Part shown: positions 1 through 5,333 of the stretch, in pieces | Numbering within the stretch: the first letter of the stretch is position 1 | Layout of the letters: each line of letters begins with the position of its first letter | Assembly: GCA_017624645.1 (NCBI GenBank) | Contig: JAGAMQ010000181.1 | Coordinates: 1 to 8,879, forward strand | Length of the DNA: 8,879 nucleotides | Source of the DNA: Oscillospiraceae bacterium | Lineage (GTDB): Bacteria; Bacillota; Clostridia; Oscillospirales; Oscillospiraceae | Direction: 5' to 3' | Made by a program: the position numbers and the translations under genes | Notes under the pieces: generated by a model | The model's database searches: none | The model's input: the letters and a program-made list of their open reading frames with translations, nothing else | What the model was told of the DNA's origin: nothing

Positions 1-165
1 GGGAAGCATCACATCCAAAATGACAATGTCATAAATATTGCTTTCGATGGCTGCTAAACCGTCAAGCCCATTTGCATAGTGATCCACTTCATATTTCTCA
101 AGCCGCAGGATCTCACACAGCGCCTGCGCCATTCTTTTTTCGTCTTCCACCAGCAGTATTCGCAC
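1..165 (-). CDS. Response regulator, OmpR/PhoB-like receiver domain (partial, N-terminus only)
   Basis: The minus strand encodes the first 55 residues of a two-component response regulator; the rest lies left of the window. The start is a GTG (165-163) with GGAGGTG (171-177) five bases upstream. The protein opens MRILLVEDEKRMAQAL, where E7 and D8 form the acidic Mg-binding pocket. DIVILDVMLP closes the visible part, with D51 as the phospho-acceptor aspartate at the end of beta-3. This is the standard receiver pattern of the OmpR/PhoB class, which acts in the cytoplasm as a DNA-binding regulator after phosphorylation by a sensor kinase. The output domain is not visible, so the subfamily is inferred only from the receiver sequence. 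A histidine kinase gene probably follows downstream, off the left edge. The gene has its own promoter and is separated from gtrA by that operon's terminator. Confidence 0.9.
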   Translation of the reverse strand, partial: MRILLVEDEKRMAQALCEILRLEKYEVDHYANGLDGLAAIESNIYDIVILDVMLP

Positions 166-187
166 AGGTCCACCTCCAATCATATTT

Positions 188-196
188 ATTATATCA
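188..196 (-). promoter_or_regulatory. Extended -10 promoter of the response regulator
   Basis: On the minus strand TGATATAAT matches the extended -10 consensus TGnTATAAT perfectly (TATAAT at 193-188). No good -35 box is seen; the hexamer 17 bp upstream is AATGAA. That is typical of promoters that rely on the extended -10. Transcription would start near 181, leaving a very short leader of about 15 bases that contains little more than the ribosome binding site. Confidence 0.65.
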
Positions 197-225
197 TAAA
201 AGATTGAAAATTCATTGAAGAAATG

Positions 226-254
226 TAAAAACAGCGGCAGAACAAACCTGCCGC
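226..254 (-). terminator. Intrinsic terminator of the marR-degV-degV-gtrA operon
   Basis: A perfect 7-bp GC-rich inverted repeat, GCGGCAG (234-240) and CTGCCGC (248-254), encloses a 7-base loop. Read on the minus strand it is followed by TGTTTTTAC. It lies 15 bp beyond the gtrA stop codon and before the response regulator promoter, so it separates the two minus-strand units. Confidence 0.8.
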
Positions 255-268
255 CGTCTCCTATATAC

Positions 269-670
269 TCACTTATTCAATGTATCCTCTTGGCCCCGGT
301 ATACCACAAGCTTGCAAAAGAGGAATTCCAACACAAAGTTTGCCAGCATAGTGACTATCAGAATGATAAAGTCATTTATGCCTGCCCCCTCTGCCAGATT
401 GCCCAGATATGTAGACAGCGGTGTGAACACCAGGTAGAATCCAAACACCTTCGCCATAGCCACCGGCACATTGGCCGCAGACTTAAAGGTATAGCGGCGG
501 TTAAGTGTAAAGTTCCATAGAATCGACAGCACCAGGGAGACCAGATACGGAATCCAATAATCCTTAATAAAGATTTCCAGCAGTGCAAAAGAACCGATCT
601 GGATCGCACCTGCGGAGATGGAGAACAGTGTAAATTTCACCGCCTGCCAAAATTGTTTCTTATCTTTCAT
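269..670 (-). CDS. GtrA-like small multipass membrane protein
   Basis: The product is a 133-residue hydrophobic protein with the GtrA-family signature LWNFTLNRRYTF at residues 51-62, between the second and third membrane segments. Four membrane helices are visible at about 13-34, 40-56, 74-96 and 100-121. GtrA-like proteins are thought to help move polyprenyl-phosphate-linked sugars across the membrane for cell-surface glycosylation; no substrate can be read from the sequence. The ATG at 670 is preferred because AAAGGGG sits seven bases upstream. An in-frame TTG at 706 would extend the protein by 12 residues and overlap degV-1, but it lacks a comparable site. The gene begins 22 bp after the degV-1 stop and is the last gene before the operon terminator. 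No glycosyltransferase partner is present in the window, which is unusual for this family. Confidence 0.85.
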   Translation of the reverse strand: MKDKKQFWQAVKFTLFSISAGAIQIGSFALLEIFIKDYWIPYLVSLVLSILWNFTLNRRYTFKSAANVPVAMAKVFGFYLVFTPLSTYLGNLAEGAGINDFIILIVTMLANFVLEFLFCKLVVYRGQEDTLNK

Positions 671-692
671 TTTATTACCCCTTTTACAATCA

Positions 693-1529
693 TCAACTTT
701 TTTCAAAGCCTACCAGCAAGCCGCCCTTTTCTGCGTAGAAGCTGCACAGGCCGAGATTCTTGCCAATCTTTACAGCCACACCAGGCAACTCTGTCTCGAT
801 CATGTTCTTCAAAGTATTGGCTGCCGACTCATTTAAGCAGTGTGCCAGAATGACTTTGCCGGTTTTCAGACCGCTTTCTTTTAAGTGTTTCAGAATTGTC
901 TTCAAGGACTTATCTTCACCCCGGCATTTGTCCGTTGGCTCCAAAGTGCCTACATCGCTGGCCTTGCCCACAATACGAATACCCAGAACACCTGCGATCT
1001 TGGCAACAGCCGGTGATACTCTGCCGTTGGCGGCAAAATTATTGAGAGATTCCAGCATAAACAGCAGACCAGTCTTCTTTTGATATTCGGGCATATAGAC
1101 GCAGATTTCCTCAAAAGACTTTCCTGCAACGATCAACTCTTCCAACTTCTCCACAAGCAAAGTCAACTCCGGACCGGCGGAAAGGGAGTCGATTACAAAG
1201 ACCCTTCTGCCGGGATGCTCCGCTTCGTACATCTCCTTTGCGATGCAGGCAGCATTATAACTACCGGACAGGCCGCTGGTGATGGCAACACAGAAAACAT
1301 CCTCTGCGTCGCCGAAGGTCGTCAGCCAATCCTCGGGATTGGGACAAGAACTTTGCGACCTGCCCTTGTAGGACTTGAAATACCCGATCATTTCATCCAA
1401 ATCCAAATTCCGGTCGTCCACAAATTCCCGCTTGGCGGTAATGATCTTAAGCGGTGCCGCATCAAATGCGACGGTCTTTAGTTCCATCAAATTTGCGGAG
1501 GAATCCGCAACAATTTTTACAGTTCTCAT
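693..1529 (-). CDS. DegV family protein (divergent copy, degV-1)
   Basis: This 278-residue protein has the length and fold markers of the DegV family, fatty-acid-binding proteins that present a bound acyl chain to fatty acid kinase (FakA/FakB system). Visible motifs are ADSSANL at 8-14, SQSSCPNP at 58-65 (the TSQPS-like ligand loop), ITSGLSGSYNAA at 83-94, and LESLNNFAANGRVS at 159-172, which keeps the conserved arginine R170. The C-terminal HxGPG carboxylate-binding motif found in typical members is absent; the equivalent segment reads SFYAEKGG at 263-270. Ligand binding or kinase interaction may therefore differ. The start ATG has only a weak, distant AAAGGCAGG upstream, and that AGG can pair with the ACCT next to the ATG. 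The gene lies 123 bp downstream of a second, more canonical degV. The specific lipid is unknown. Confidence 0.88.
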   Translation of the reverse strand: MRTVKIVADSSANLMELKTVAFDAAPLKIITAKREFVDDRNLDLDEMIGYFKSYKGRSQSSCPNPEDWLTTFGDAEDVFCVAITSGLSGSYNAACIAKEMYEAEHPGRRVFVIDSLSAGPELTLLVEKLEELIVAGKSFEEICVYMPEYQKKTGLLFMLESLNNFAANGRVSPAVAKIAGVLGIRIVGKASDVGTLEPTDKCRGEDKSLKTILKHLKESGLKTGKVILAHCLNESAANTLKNMIETELPGVAVKIGKNLGLCSFYAEKGGLLVGFEKS

Positions 1530-1591
1530 AGGTAATATACCTGCCTTTCAAATTCTTACTTAGGGTATCATTTCAGCAGGCAGTTTTCCAC

Positions 1592-1639
1592 CTACTACAG
1601 GAATTTCGGCTCTCCTGTGGGTAGAAATACAACTCTACC
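1592..1639 (-). promoter_or_regulatory. Two overlapping, mutually exclusive hairpins between degV-2 and degV-1
   Basis: In the 123-bp gap the minus-strand transcript can form hairpin B, GGTAGA/TCTACC (1620-1625 with 1634-1639, 8-base loop). Alternatively it can form hairpin A, ACAGGA/TCCTGT extended by CTAC/GTAG (1592-1602 with 1613-1624, with small bulges). They share bases 1620-1624, so only one full form can exist at a time. Neither is followed by a good U-run, so this is not a standard terminator. A role in RNA processing or in setting the ratio of the two DegV proteins is speculation. Confidence 0.3.
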
Positions 1640-1652
1640 AACAGTTCCTATG

Positions 1653-2519
1653 TTATCTATGCTTGCCGATAAAGAAGATTGCAAGGGTGCCGGGACCGGC
1701 ATGGGAACCGATGACCGGGCCGATTTCTGTAATCAGTGTCACCTCTGCACTGTGGCGCTGCATCAGAATATCTGCTAAGTGCTTTGCGTCCTCCTCACAT
1801 TCTGCGTGGGAGATAAAGATTGGTGTATTCTTTTCTTCGTAAGACAATTCTGCATACTTATCTACCAGGGCTTCGATTGCTTTCTTTCTGCCACGGGCAG
1901 TGGACACCTTGATTAGATGACCTTCATCGTCCATCTGCAGTATTGGCTTGATTCCCAGGACACTGCCTGCAAAGGCAACCAATGGGCTGACACGGCCGCC
2001 CCGTTTCAGATATTCCAGATCATCCACAGTAAACCAGATACAGTGCTGCGGAATCAAGGACTCAATATAGGAAGCATTCTCCTCTAAGGATGCTCCCTCA
2101 TTTTTCTTGGCAACTGCCATGTACACCATTAGTCCGCCACCGGCAGAGGCTGCCAGTGTATCCACGATGACGATCTTCCGGTCCGGGTACTTCTCCTTCA
2201 GTTCCTCTGCTGCCATATAGGCAGAGTTGACCGTCGTGCTGAGTCCGGAGGAAAATGCAACATACAGAATATCCTTGCCTTCTTCTAAAATGGGCGCGAA
2301 GGCACAGGAGAAGGTGCCTGGGTTGATGGCTGCGGTCCTGGCATGGGCACCCTGGCGCATACGGTCATAGAATTCTTTGCCCGAAATATCTGTATCGATG
2401 TATTCTTTTTCCTCTCCATCAAAGGAGAAAGTCATATTGGCACAAGGGACACCCCACTCCTTCAACAGTTTAGGCTGAATGTCACAGCAGGAGTCGGTAA
2501 AAATTACATATTCATTCAT
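1653..2519 (-). CDS. DegV family fatty-acid-binding protein (canonical copy, degV-2)
   Basis: This 288-residue protein is a typical DegV-family member. Motifs in order are FTDSCCD at 7-13, ARTAAINPGTF at 60-70 (ligand loop, T62), FSSGLSTTVNSA at 89-100, DDLEYLKRGGRVS at 166-178 with conserved R176, and GSHAGPGT at 271-278, which contains the HxGPG carboxylate-binding histidine H273. In characterised family members (FakB) these residues hold the head group of a fatty acid for phosphorylation by FakA, allowing exogenous or recycled acyl chains to enter phospholipid synthesis. No fakA gene is in the window. The start ATG has a weak GTGAG-type site about ten bases upstream. The gene lies 89 bp downstream of marR and upstream of a divergent paralogue, so it is probably in the same regulated unit. 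Confidence 0.92.
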   Translation of the reverse strand: MNEYVIFTDSCCDIQPKLLKEWGVPCANMTFSFDGEEKEYIDTDISGKEFYDRMRQGAHARTAAINPGTFSCAFAPILEEGKDILYVAFSSGLSTTVNSAYMAAEELKEKYPDRKIVIVDTLAASAGGGLMVYMAVAKKNEGASLEENASYIESLIPQHCIWFTVDDLEYLKRGGRVSPLVAFAGSVLGIKPILQMDDEGHLIKVSTARGRKKAIEALVDKYAELSYEEKNTPIFISHAECEEDAKHLADILMQRHSAEVTLITEIGPVIGSHAGPGTLAIFFIGKHR

Positions 2520-2540
2520 AGTATTTTTCTCACTTTCAAA

Positions 2541-2549
2541 ATTATCTCA
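2541..2549 (-). promoter_or_regulatory. Possible internal extended -10 promoter for degV-2
   Basis: TGAGATAAT on the minus strand matches TGnTATAAT with one change and lies 22-30 bp before the degV-2 start codon. No -35 box is evident. It could give the degV genes some expression independent of the marR promoter. Confidence 0.35.
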
Positions 2550-2608
2550 GGAAGATGCAACTCCCTGTTTGCATAGAGTACGCACGGCAATAAATTTATG
2601 CGAATCAC

Positions 2609-3064
2609 TCACGCTTGGGGAAGGCCTTCCTTGCTAAGCGTTTGCAGATTTGTTGTGATCATTTCCAGGCAGCGATAGAAGGTCTCCCGATCTGCATCTG
2701 TCATACCGGAACCAGCCAGCTCCACGGCCAATGCAGCGCGGCCCTGCACATGCTCCGCAGCCTTCCGGCCTTCATCAGTCAACAAAAGCTTTGCGCGGTA
2801 CAGATTGCCGCCAACAGCTTCTTTGCAAACAAGCCCCTTCTTTTCCAAAATGGAGATCATACGGGAAACATCCGCCTTGTTCTTGCAGCACAGCTCACCT
2901 AGCTTTGCGGCAGTGACGCCTTCCGGATATTGGATCAGTGTGGTCAAATAGAATGCGTGGGCGCTGTTGAGATCATATTTTGCCATTTCCTCAGCTGCCA
3001 GCTTGTGCCAGCAGCGGTCTATTTCAGAAATCGCAAGGGAAAATCGGGCAAATCGGTTTAACAT
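2609..3064 (-). CDS. MarR family transcriptional regulator
   Basis: The product is a 151-residue winged-helix repressor of MarR size. The DNA-binding region runs from about 48 to 97: TAAKLGELCCKNKADVSRMI at 51-70 holds the helix-turn-helix, SILEKKGLV follows, and the wing lies around 80-97. The N- and C-terminal helices form the dimer interface in this family. The start ATG at 3064 is chosen because a perfect AGGAGGT (3070-3076) sits five bases upstream; an upstream in-frame start at 3136 would overlap the promoter. It is the first gene of a minus-strand unit with two DegV proteins and GtrA, which suggests it senses a lipid-related ligand, as FabT (a MarR protein of streptococci) does with acyl-ACP. 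That link is by analogy only. Two operator-like repeats in its own promoter point to autoregulation. Confidence 0.9.
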   Translation of the reverse strand: MLNRFARFSLAISEIDRCWHKLAAEEMAKYDLNSAHAFYLTTLIQYPEGVTAAKLGELCCKNKADVSRMISILEKKGLVCKEAVGGNLYRAKLLLTDEGRKAAEHVQGRAALAVELAGSGMTDADRETFYRCLEMITTNLQTLSKEGLPQA

Positions 3065-3087
3065 AGAATACCTCCTGGAAGAAAGAT

Positions 3088-3141
3088 GTTGAACTGTCAA
3101 CTTCTGCATTATACACCTTACTTGTTGCGTTGTCAACTTCT
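3088..3141. promoter_or_regulatory. Twin operator-like sites in the marR promoter
   Basis: Two 14-bp sites of form GTTGnnnTGTCAAC occur at 3088-3101 and 3124-3137, each with GTTG/CAAC inverted arms and each followed by TTCT. The identical core TGTCAACTTCT (3095-3105 and 3131-3141) repeats at a spacing of exactly 36 bp. One site covers the -35 box and the other the transcription start, so a bound repressor would block polymerase. MarR itself is the obvious candidate ligand. Confidence 0.55.
3108..3136 (-). promoter_or_regulatory. Consensus sigma-A promoter of the marR operon
   Basis: On the minus strand TTGACA (3136-3131) and TATAAT (3113-3108) are separated by exactly 17 bp, a perfect match to the vegetative consensus. 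Transcription should start near 3101, about 37 bases before the marR start codon. A promoter this strong in front of a repressor gene implies tight negative control. Confidence 0.88.
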
Positions 3142-3230
3142 TCCTGCAAAATAAGGTATTACCATTATATCGAAAAGGTTATATTGTTGGAAATGTAGCT
3201 GTTTCTTATGCTCAACGAATGAATAATCCC

Positions 3231-3253
3231 TATGATTGACAGTGGCAATCATA
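3231..3253. repeat. Perfect 8-bp inverted repeat (operator-like)
   Basis: TATGATTG (3231-3238) and CAATCATA (3246-3253) form a perfect inverted repeat around the 7-base centre ACAGTGG. The arms are AT-rich and no T-run follows on the plus strand, so a protein-binding site is more likely than a terminator. It lies about 95 bp upstream of the marR -35 box and 108 bp upstream of the padR -35 box. Its TTGACAGT core recalls the marR sites, but the spacing between the TTG and CAA arms differs. Confidence 0.5.
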
Positions 3254-3263
3254 CAAAAAGGAT

Positions 3264-3351
3264 GGGAGCCAAACCTTGATTGAGAGAGGCCTCTCCGGGG
3301 CACCAAAGAACCTCCCCGGTTAGGGATGGCTTTCTGTCTTTTTCTGCTCCC
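3264..3351. ncRNA. Candidate structured small RNA or terminator between marR and padR
   Basis: This 88-bp segment is rich in nested complementarity. GGGAGC (3264-3269) pairs with GCTCCC (3346-3351). Inside, AGCCA-aa-CCTTGA (3267-3279) can pair with TTAGGG-a-TGGCT (3320-3331), closing a three-way junction with GAGA/TCTC (3284-3287 with 3292-3295) and CGGGG/CCCCG (3296-3300 with 3314-3318). The strand is uncertain. On the plus strand the junction stem is followed by a U-rich stretch (3331-3343). On the minus strand the outer stem is followed by ATCCTTTTTG, and a TATAAT (3375-3370) with ATGAAA 17 bp upstream could start a transcript near 3363. I do not recognise a known riboswitch or sRNA family. 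Confidence 0.35.
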
Positions 3352-3360
3352 ACACAGTTC

Positions 3361-3389
3361 TTGACATGCATTATACCTCGTGTTATGAT
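3361..3389 (+). promoter_or_regulatory. Sigma-A promoter of the padR operon
   Basis: TTGACA (3361-3366) and TATGAT (3384-3389) are 17 bp apart, and TGT directly before the -10 adds the extended -10 element. Transcription should start near 3396, leaving a leader of about 18 bases that is mostly ribosome binding site. Confidence 0.88.
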
Positions 3390-3400
3390 GTATTTCATAA
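3383..3400. promoter_or_regulatory. Inverted repeat over the padR -10 box and start site (candidate PadR operator)
   Basis: TTATGA (3383-3388) and TCATAA (3395-3400) form a perfect 6-bp inverted repeat with a 6-base centre, overlapping the -10 box and the predicted transcription start. PadR proteins commonly repress their own promoters by binding short AT-rich inverted repeats, so autoregulation is likely. Confidence 0.55.
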
Positions 3401-3413
3401 AGGGAGGTATGAT

Positions 3414-3734
3414 ATGGATATTCAACTAAAACGGGGACTTTTGGAGGTATGCGTTTTGGCAGCCATCAAGAGTGAGGATTCCTACGGATATAAGATCATC
3501 AAGGATATGAAGCCCTATATCCCCCTTTCCGAATCCACCTTATACACCATTTTGAAGCGTCTGGAATCTGCAAACATGCTTACTGTCCGTACCGCGGAAC
3601 ACGACGGACGACTTCGGAAGTATTACCATATCACTGGCGCAGGACAAAAACGTATTGAAGATTTCAAGAACCAGTGGAACGAGATCCTTTCTATCTATCA
3701 ATTCGTAACCAAGGAGGATGAGAGAAATGGATAA
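3414..3734 (+). CDS. PadR family transcriptional regulator (short type)
   Basis: A 106-residue protein with the PadR winged-helix fold, of the short class that has a single C-terminal dimerisation helix. MDIQLKRGLLEVCVLAAIKS opens helix 1, followed by SYGYKIIKDM at 23-32, the recognition helix STLYTILKRLE at 41-51 and the wing GRLRKYYHIT at 65-74. The start ATG at 3414 follows GGGAGG (3402-3407) by six bases; an ATG at 3366 lies inside the promoter and is rejected. The stop overlaps the next gene's start by eight bases, so the two are translationally coupled. PadR genes next to HAAS/DUF1700 and DUF4097 genes are a recurring Bacillota arrangement, usually linked to envelope stress or antimicrobial response. 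The inducing signal cannot be read here. Confidence 0.93.
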   Translation: MDIQLKRGLLEVCVLAAIKSEDSYGYKIIKDMKPYIPLSESTLYTILKRLESANMLTVRTAEHDGRLRKYYHITGAGQKRIEDFKNQWNEILSIYQFVTKEDERNG

Positions 3735-4323
3735 AAAAGAGTTTCTTTTACAGCTGAAAAGAAAAGTATCCTGCTTATCCAAGACGGATATCGACGAGAG
3801 ACTGTCCTTTTACAGCGAGATGATCGAAGATCGAATGGAAGAAGGTCTTGCGGAAGATGAAGCAGTTGCGGCGGTAGGGTCCGTTGAGGAGATCGCCGCG
3901 CAGATCCTCACCGACACTCCCCATCCCCAAGCCACCGGAGCAGTCGCGTCGAAAAAGGGTCTGAAGGCTTGGCAGATCGTTCTATTGGTGCTTGGCTCTC
4001 CCCTGTGGCTTTCCCTGCTGCTTGCTGCTTTTTCTGTGGTTGTCGCCCTTTACATTTCCCTGTGGTCTATAGTGTTTTCCCTGTGGGCCGTGTTTGCATC
4101 CTTTGTTGCCTGCGCTTTTGCCGGTATTGTGTCGGGCTGCGGGTTTGCTTTGACAGGCAGCGGTGTCGTTGGATTTGCACTGCTGGGTGCCGGGATCCTC
4201 TGTGCCGGTCTTGGTGTTTTCCTGTTCTTTGGATGTAAGGCTGCGACATGGCTTAATCTATTCCTTACCAAAAAGCTTTTGGGCTGGGGACGGAACTGCT
4301 TTAGAAAGAAGGAGGCGGCGTGA
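3727..4323 (+). CDS. DUF1700 / HAAS-domain membrane protein
   Basis: The 198-residue product begins with a soluble HAAS-type helical domain (about 1-62), MDKKEFLLQLKRKVSCL then SFYSEMIEDRMEEGLAEDEA, the usual DUF1700 pattern, including the AVAAVGSVEEIAAQI segment at 46-60. Several membrane helices follow, roughly at 82-110, 113-135 and 140-172, and the tail is positively charged. HAAS domains are associated with PadR regulators and may pass a membrane signal to them; the exact function is unknown. The ATG at 3727 lies nine bases after AAGGAGG (3711-3717). The ATG at 3718 touches that site and is rejected. The stop overlaps the next start as TGATG, so all three genes are tightly coupled. Confidence 0.88.
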   Translation: MDKKEFLLQLKRKVSCLSKTDIDERLSFYSEMIEDRMEEGLAEDEAVAAVGSVEEIAAQILTDTPHPQATGAVASKKGLKAWQIVLLVLGSPLWLSLLLAAFSVVVALYISLWSIVFSLWAVFASFVACAFAGIVSGCGFALTGSGVVGFALLGAGILCAGLGVFLFFGCKAATWLNLFLTKKLLGWGRNCFRKKEAA

Positions 4324-5282
4324 TGGGTAAAAAAACAATCGTATGGTTGATCGCAGCCACAGCTCTTGTGGTTGCCGGCTTCATCATTTTGGGAGGTACC
4401 ATATCCATGCAAAAATGGGATTTTACAAAATTATCTACAGTCAAATATGAAACCAACACCTATGAACTCTCTGAAGGTTTTGAAAACATATCCATCCAAA
4501 CGAACACCGCGGACATCGTATTCGTCCCCGGCGACAGGGGCTCAGTGGTTTGCTATGAACAGGAAAACGCAGAGCACTTCGTAGCGGTAAAGGACGGCAC
4601 TTTAACAATCAACATCGTAGATACCAGAAAATGGTATGAGTATATCGGCGTAAATTGGAGCACTCCAAAAATAACCGTTACCCTCCCACAGAGCGAGTAC
4701 GGCGCGCTTTCCATAAGCTCTCTTACCGGCGATGTGGAAATACCCAAGACATTCCACTTTACAGTCATAGACATTTCCGAAAACACCGGAAACGTAACAA
4801 ATTCTGCCTCTTCCACGGATGCCGTCAAAATAAAAACAAGTACAGGAGACATTCGTGTGGAAAGCATTTCTGCCGGAACCCTTGATCTTTCTGTTTCCAC
4901 AGGAAAGGTTACGGTTGCAGGCGTGACCTGCCAGGGAGATGTGAGCATCCGTGTTACCACAGGCAGGGCAAATCTGACAGACATCCGGTGCAAAAATTTT
5001 GTTTCCCGGGGTGACACCGGTAATCTCACTTTAAAGAATGTGGTTGCCACAGAAAAGCTTTCCTTGGAAAGATCCACCGGAAACATAACATTTGACCGCT
5101 GCGACGCCGCCGAAATCAGCGTCAAAACCTCCACGGGCAAGGTCAGCGGCAGCCTGCTTACCCACAAGGTATTTATCACCCACACCGACACTGGCCGGGT
5201 GAGCATTCCCAAAACCGTTACCGGCGGCATATGTGAGATCACCACCGACACCGGTAATATTACCATCAGCGTAGATCCCTGA
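4323..5282 (+). CDS. DUF4097-type membrane-anchored beta-solenoid protein
   Basis: This 319-residue protein has one N-terminal membrane helix (about 5-27) with KK before it, so the rest probably lies outside the cell. The body is a DUF4097 'putative adhesin' repeat. Ten turns carry a T-G-(D/N/K/R) corner at residues 135, 155, 174, 193, 213, 232, 252, 271, 290 and 310, spaced 19 or 20 residues without exception, the signature of a right-handed beta-solenoid. Only C203, C223 and C260 lie in the repeat body. AAGGAGG (4309-4315) lies seven bases before the ATG; a GTG at 4320 is an alternative start. It is the last gene of the padR operon and ends ten bases before a bidirectional terminator. Despite the family name, adhesion is unproven, and the ligand or partner is unknown. 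Confidence 0.88.
   Translation: MGKKTIVWLIAATALVVAGFIILGGTISMQKWDFTKLSTVKYETNTYELSEGFENISIQTNTADIVFVPGDRGSVVCYEQENAEHFVAVKDGTLTINIVDTRKWYEYIGVNWSTPKITVTLPQSEYGALSISSLTGDVEIPKTFHFTVIDISENTGNVTNSASSTDAVKIKTSTGDIRVESISAGTLDLSVSTGKVTVAGVTCQGDVSIRVTTGRANLTDIRCKNFVSRGDTGNLTLKNVVATEKLSLERSTGNITFDRCDAAEISVKTSTGKVSGSLLTHKVFITHTDTGRVSIPKTVTGGICEITTDTGNITISVDP
4719..5261 (+). repeat. Ten in-frame 57-60 bp repeats encoding beta-solenoid turns
   Basis: Each unit encodes 19-20 residues with a central (S/T)TG(D/N/K/R)(I/V) core, for example TSTGDI, VSTGKV, RSTGNI, TSTGKV and TDTGNI. The DNA copies have diverged while the protein period is kept, so the repeats are old and under selection at the protein level, not recent duplications. 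Confidence 0.75.
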
Positions 5283-5291
5283 AATATATTA

Positions 5292-5326
5292 AAAAGTGCC
5301 GAAACCATAGTGGTTTCGACACTTTT
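5292..5326. terminator. Bidirectional intrinsic terminator
   Basis: CGAAACCA (5300-5307) and TGGTTTCG (5311-5318) form a perfect 8-bp stem with loop TAG, extended past a C/A mismatch by AAAAGTG (5292-5298) and CACTTTT (5320-5326). The A/T ends give a U-run in either direction. It sits between the convergent DUF4097 gene and the amidase gene and should end both transcripts. Confidence 0.88.
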
Positions 5327-5333
5327 GCTTTGG

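Noticed and set aside
693..706. TTG start of gtrA at 706 overlapping degV-1
   Set aside because: The ATG at 670 has AAAGGGG at good spacing, and the extra 12 residues add nothing conserved to the family.
3231..3264. TTGACA at 3236 as a plus-strand -35 box
   Set aside because: No -10 hexamer is present 16-18 bp downstream; the TTGACA belongs to the inverted repeat.
3264..3351. Known riboswitch class (TPP, Moco, T-box, fluoride, THF) for the structured segment
   Set aside because: I could not find the conserved cores of these classes, and the segment is followed by an independent promoter, not by a gene in the same transcript.
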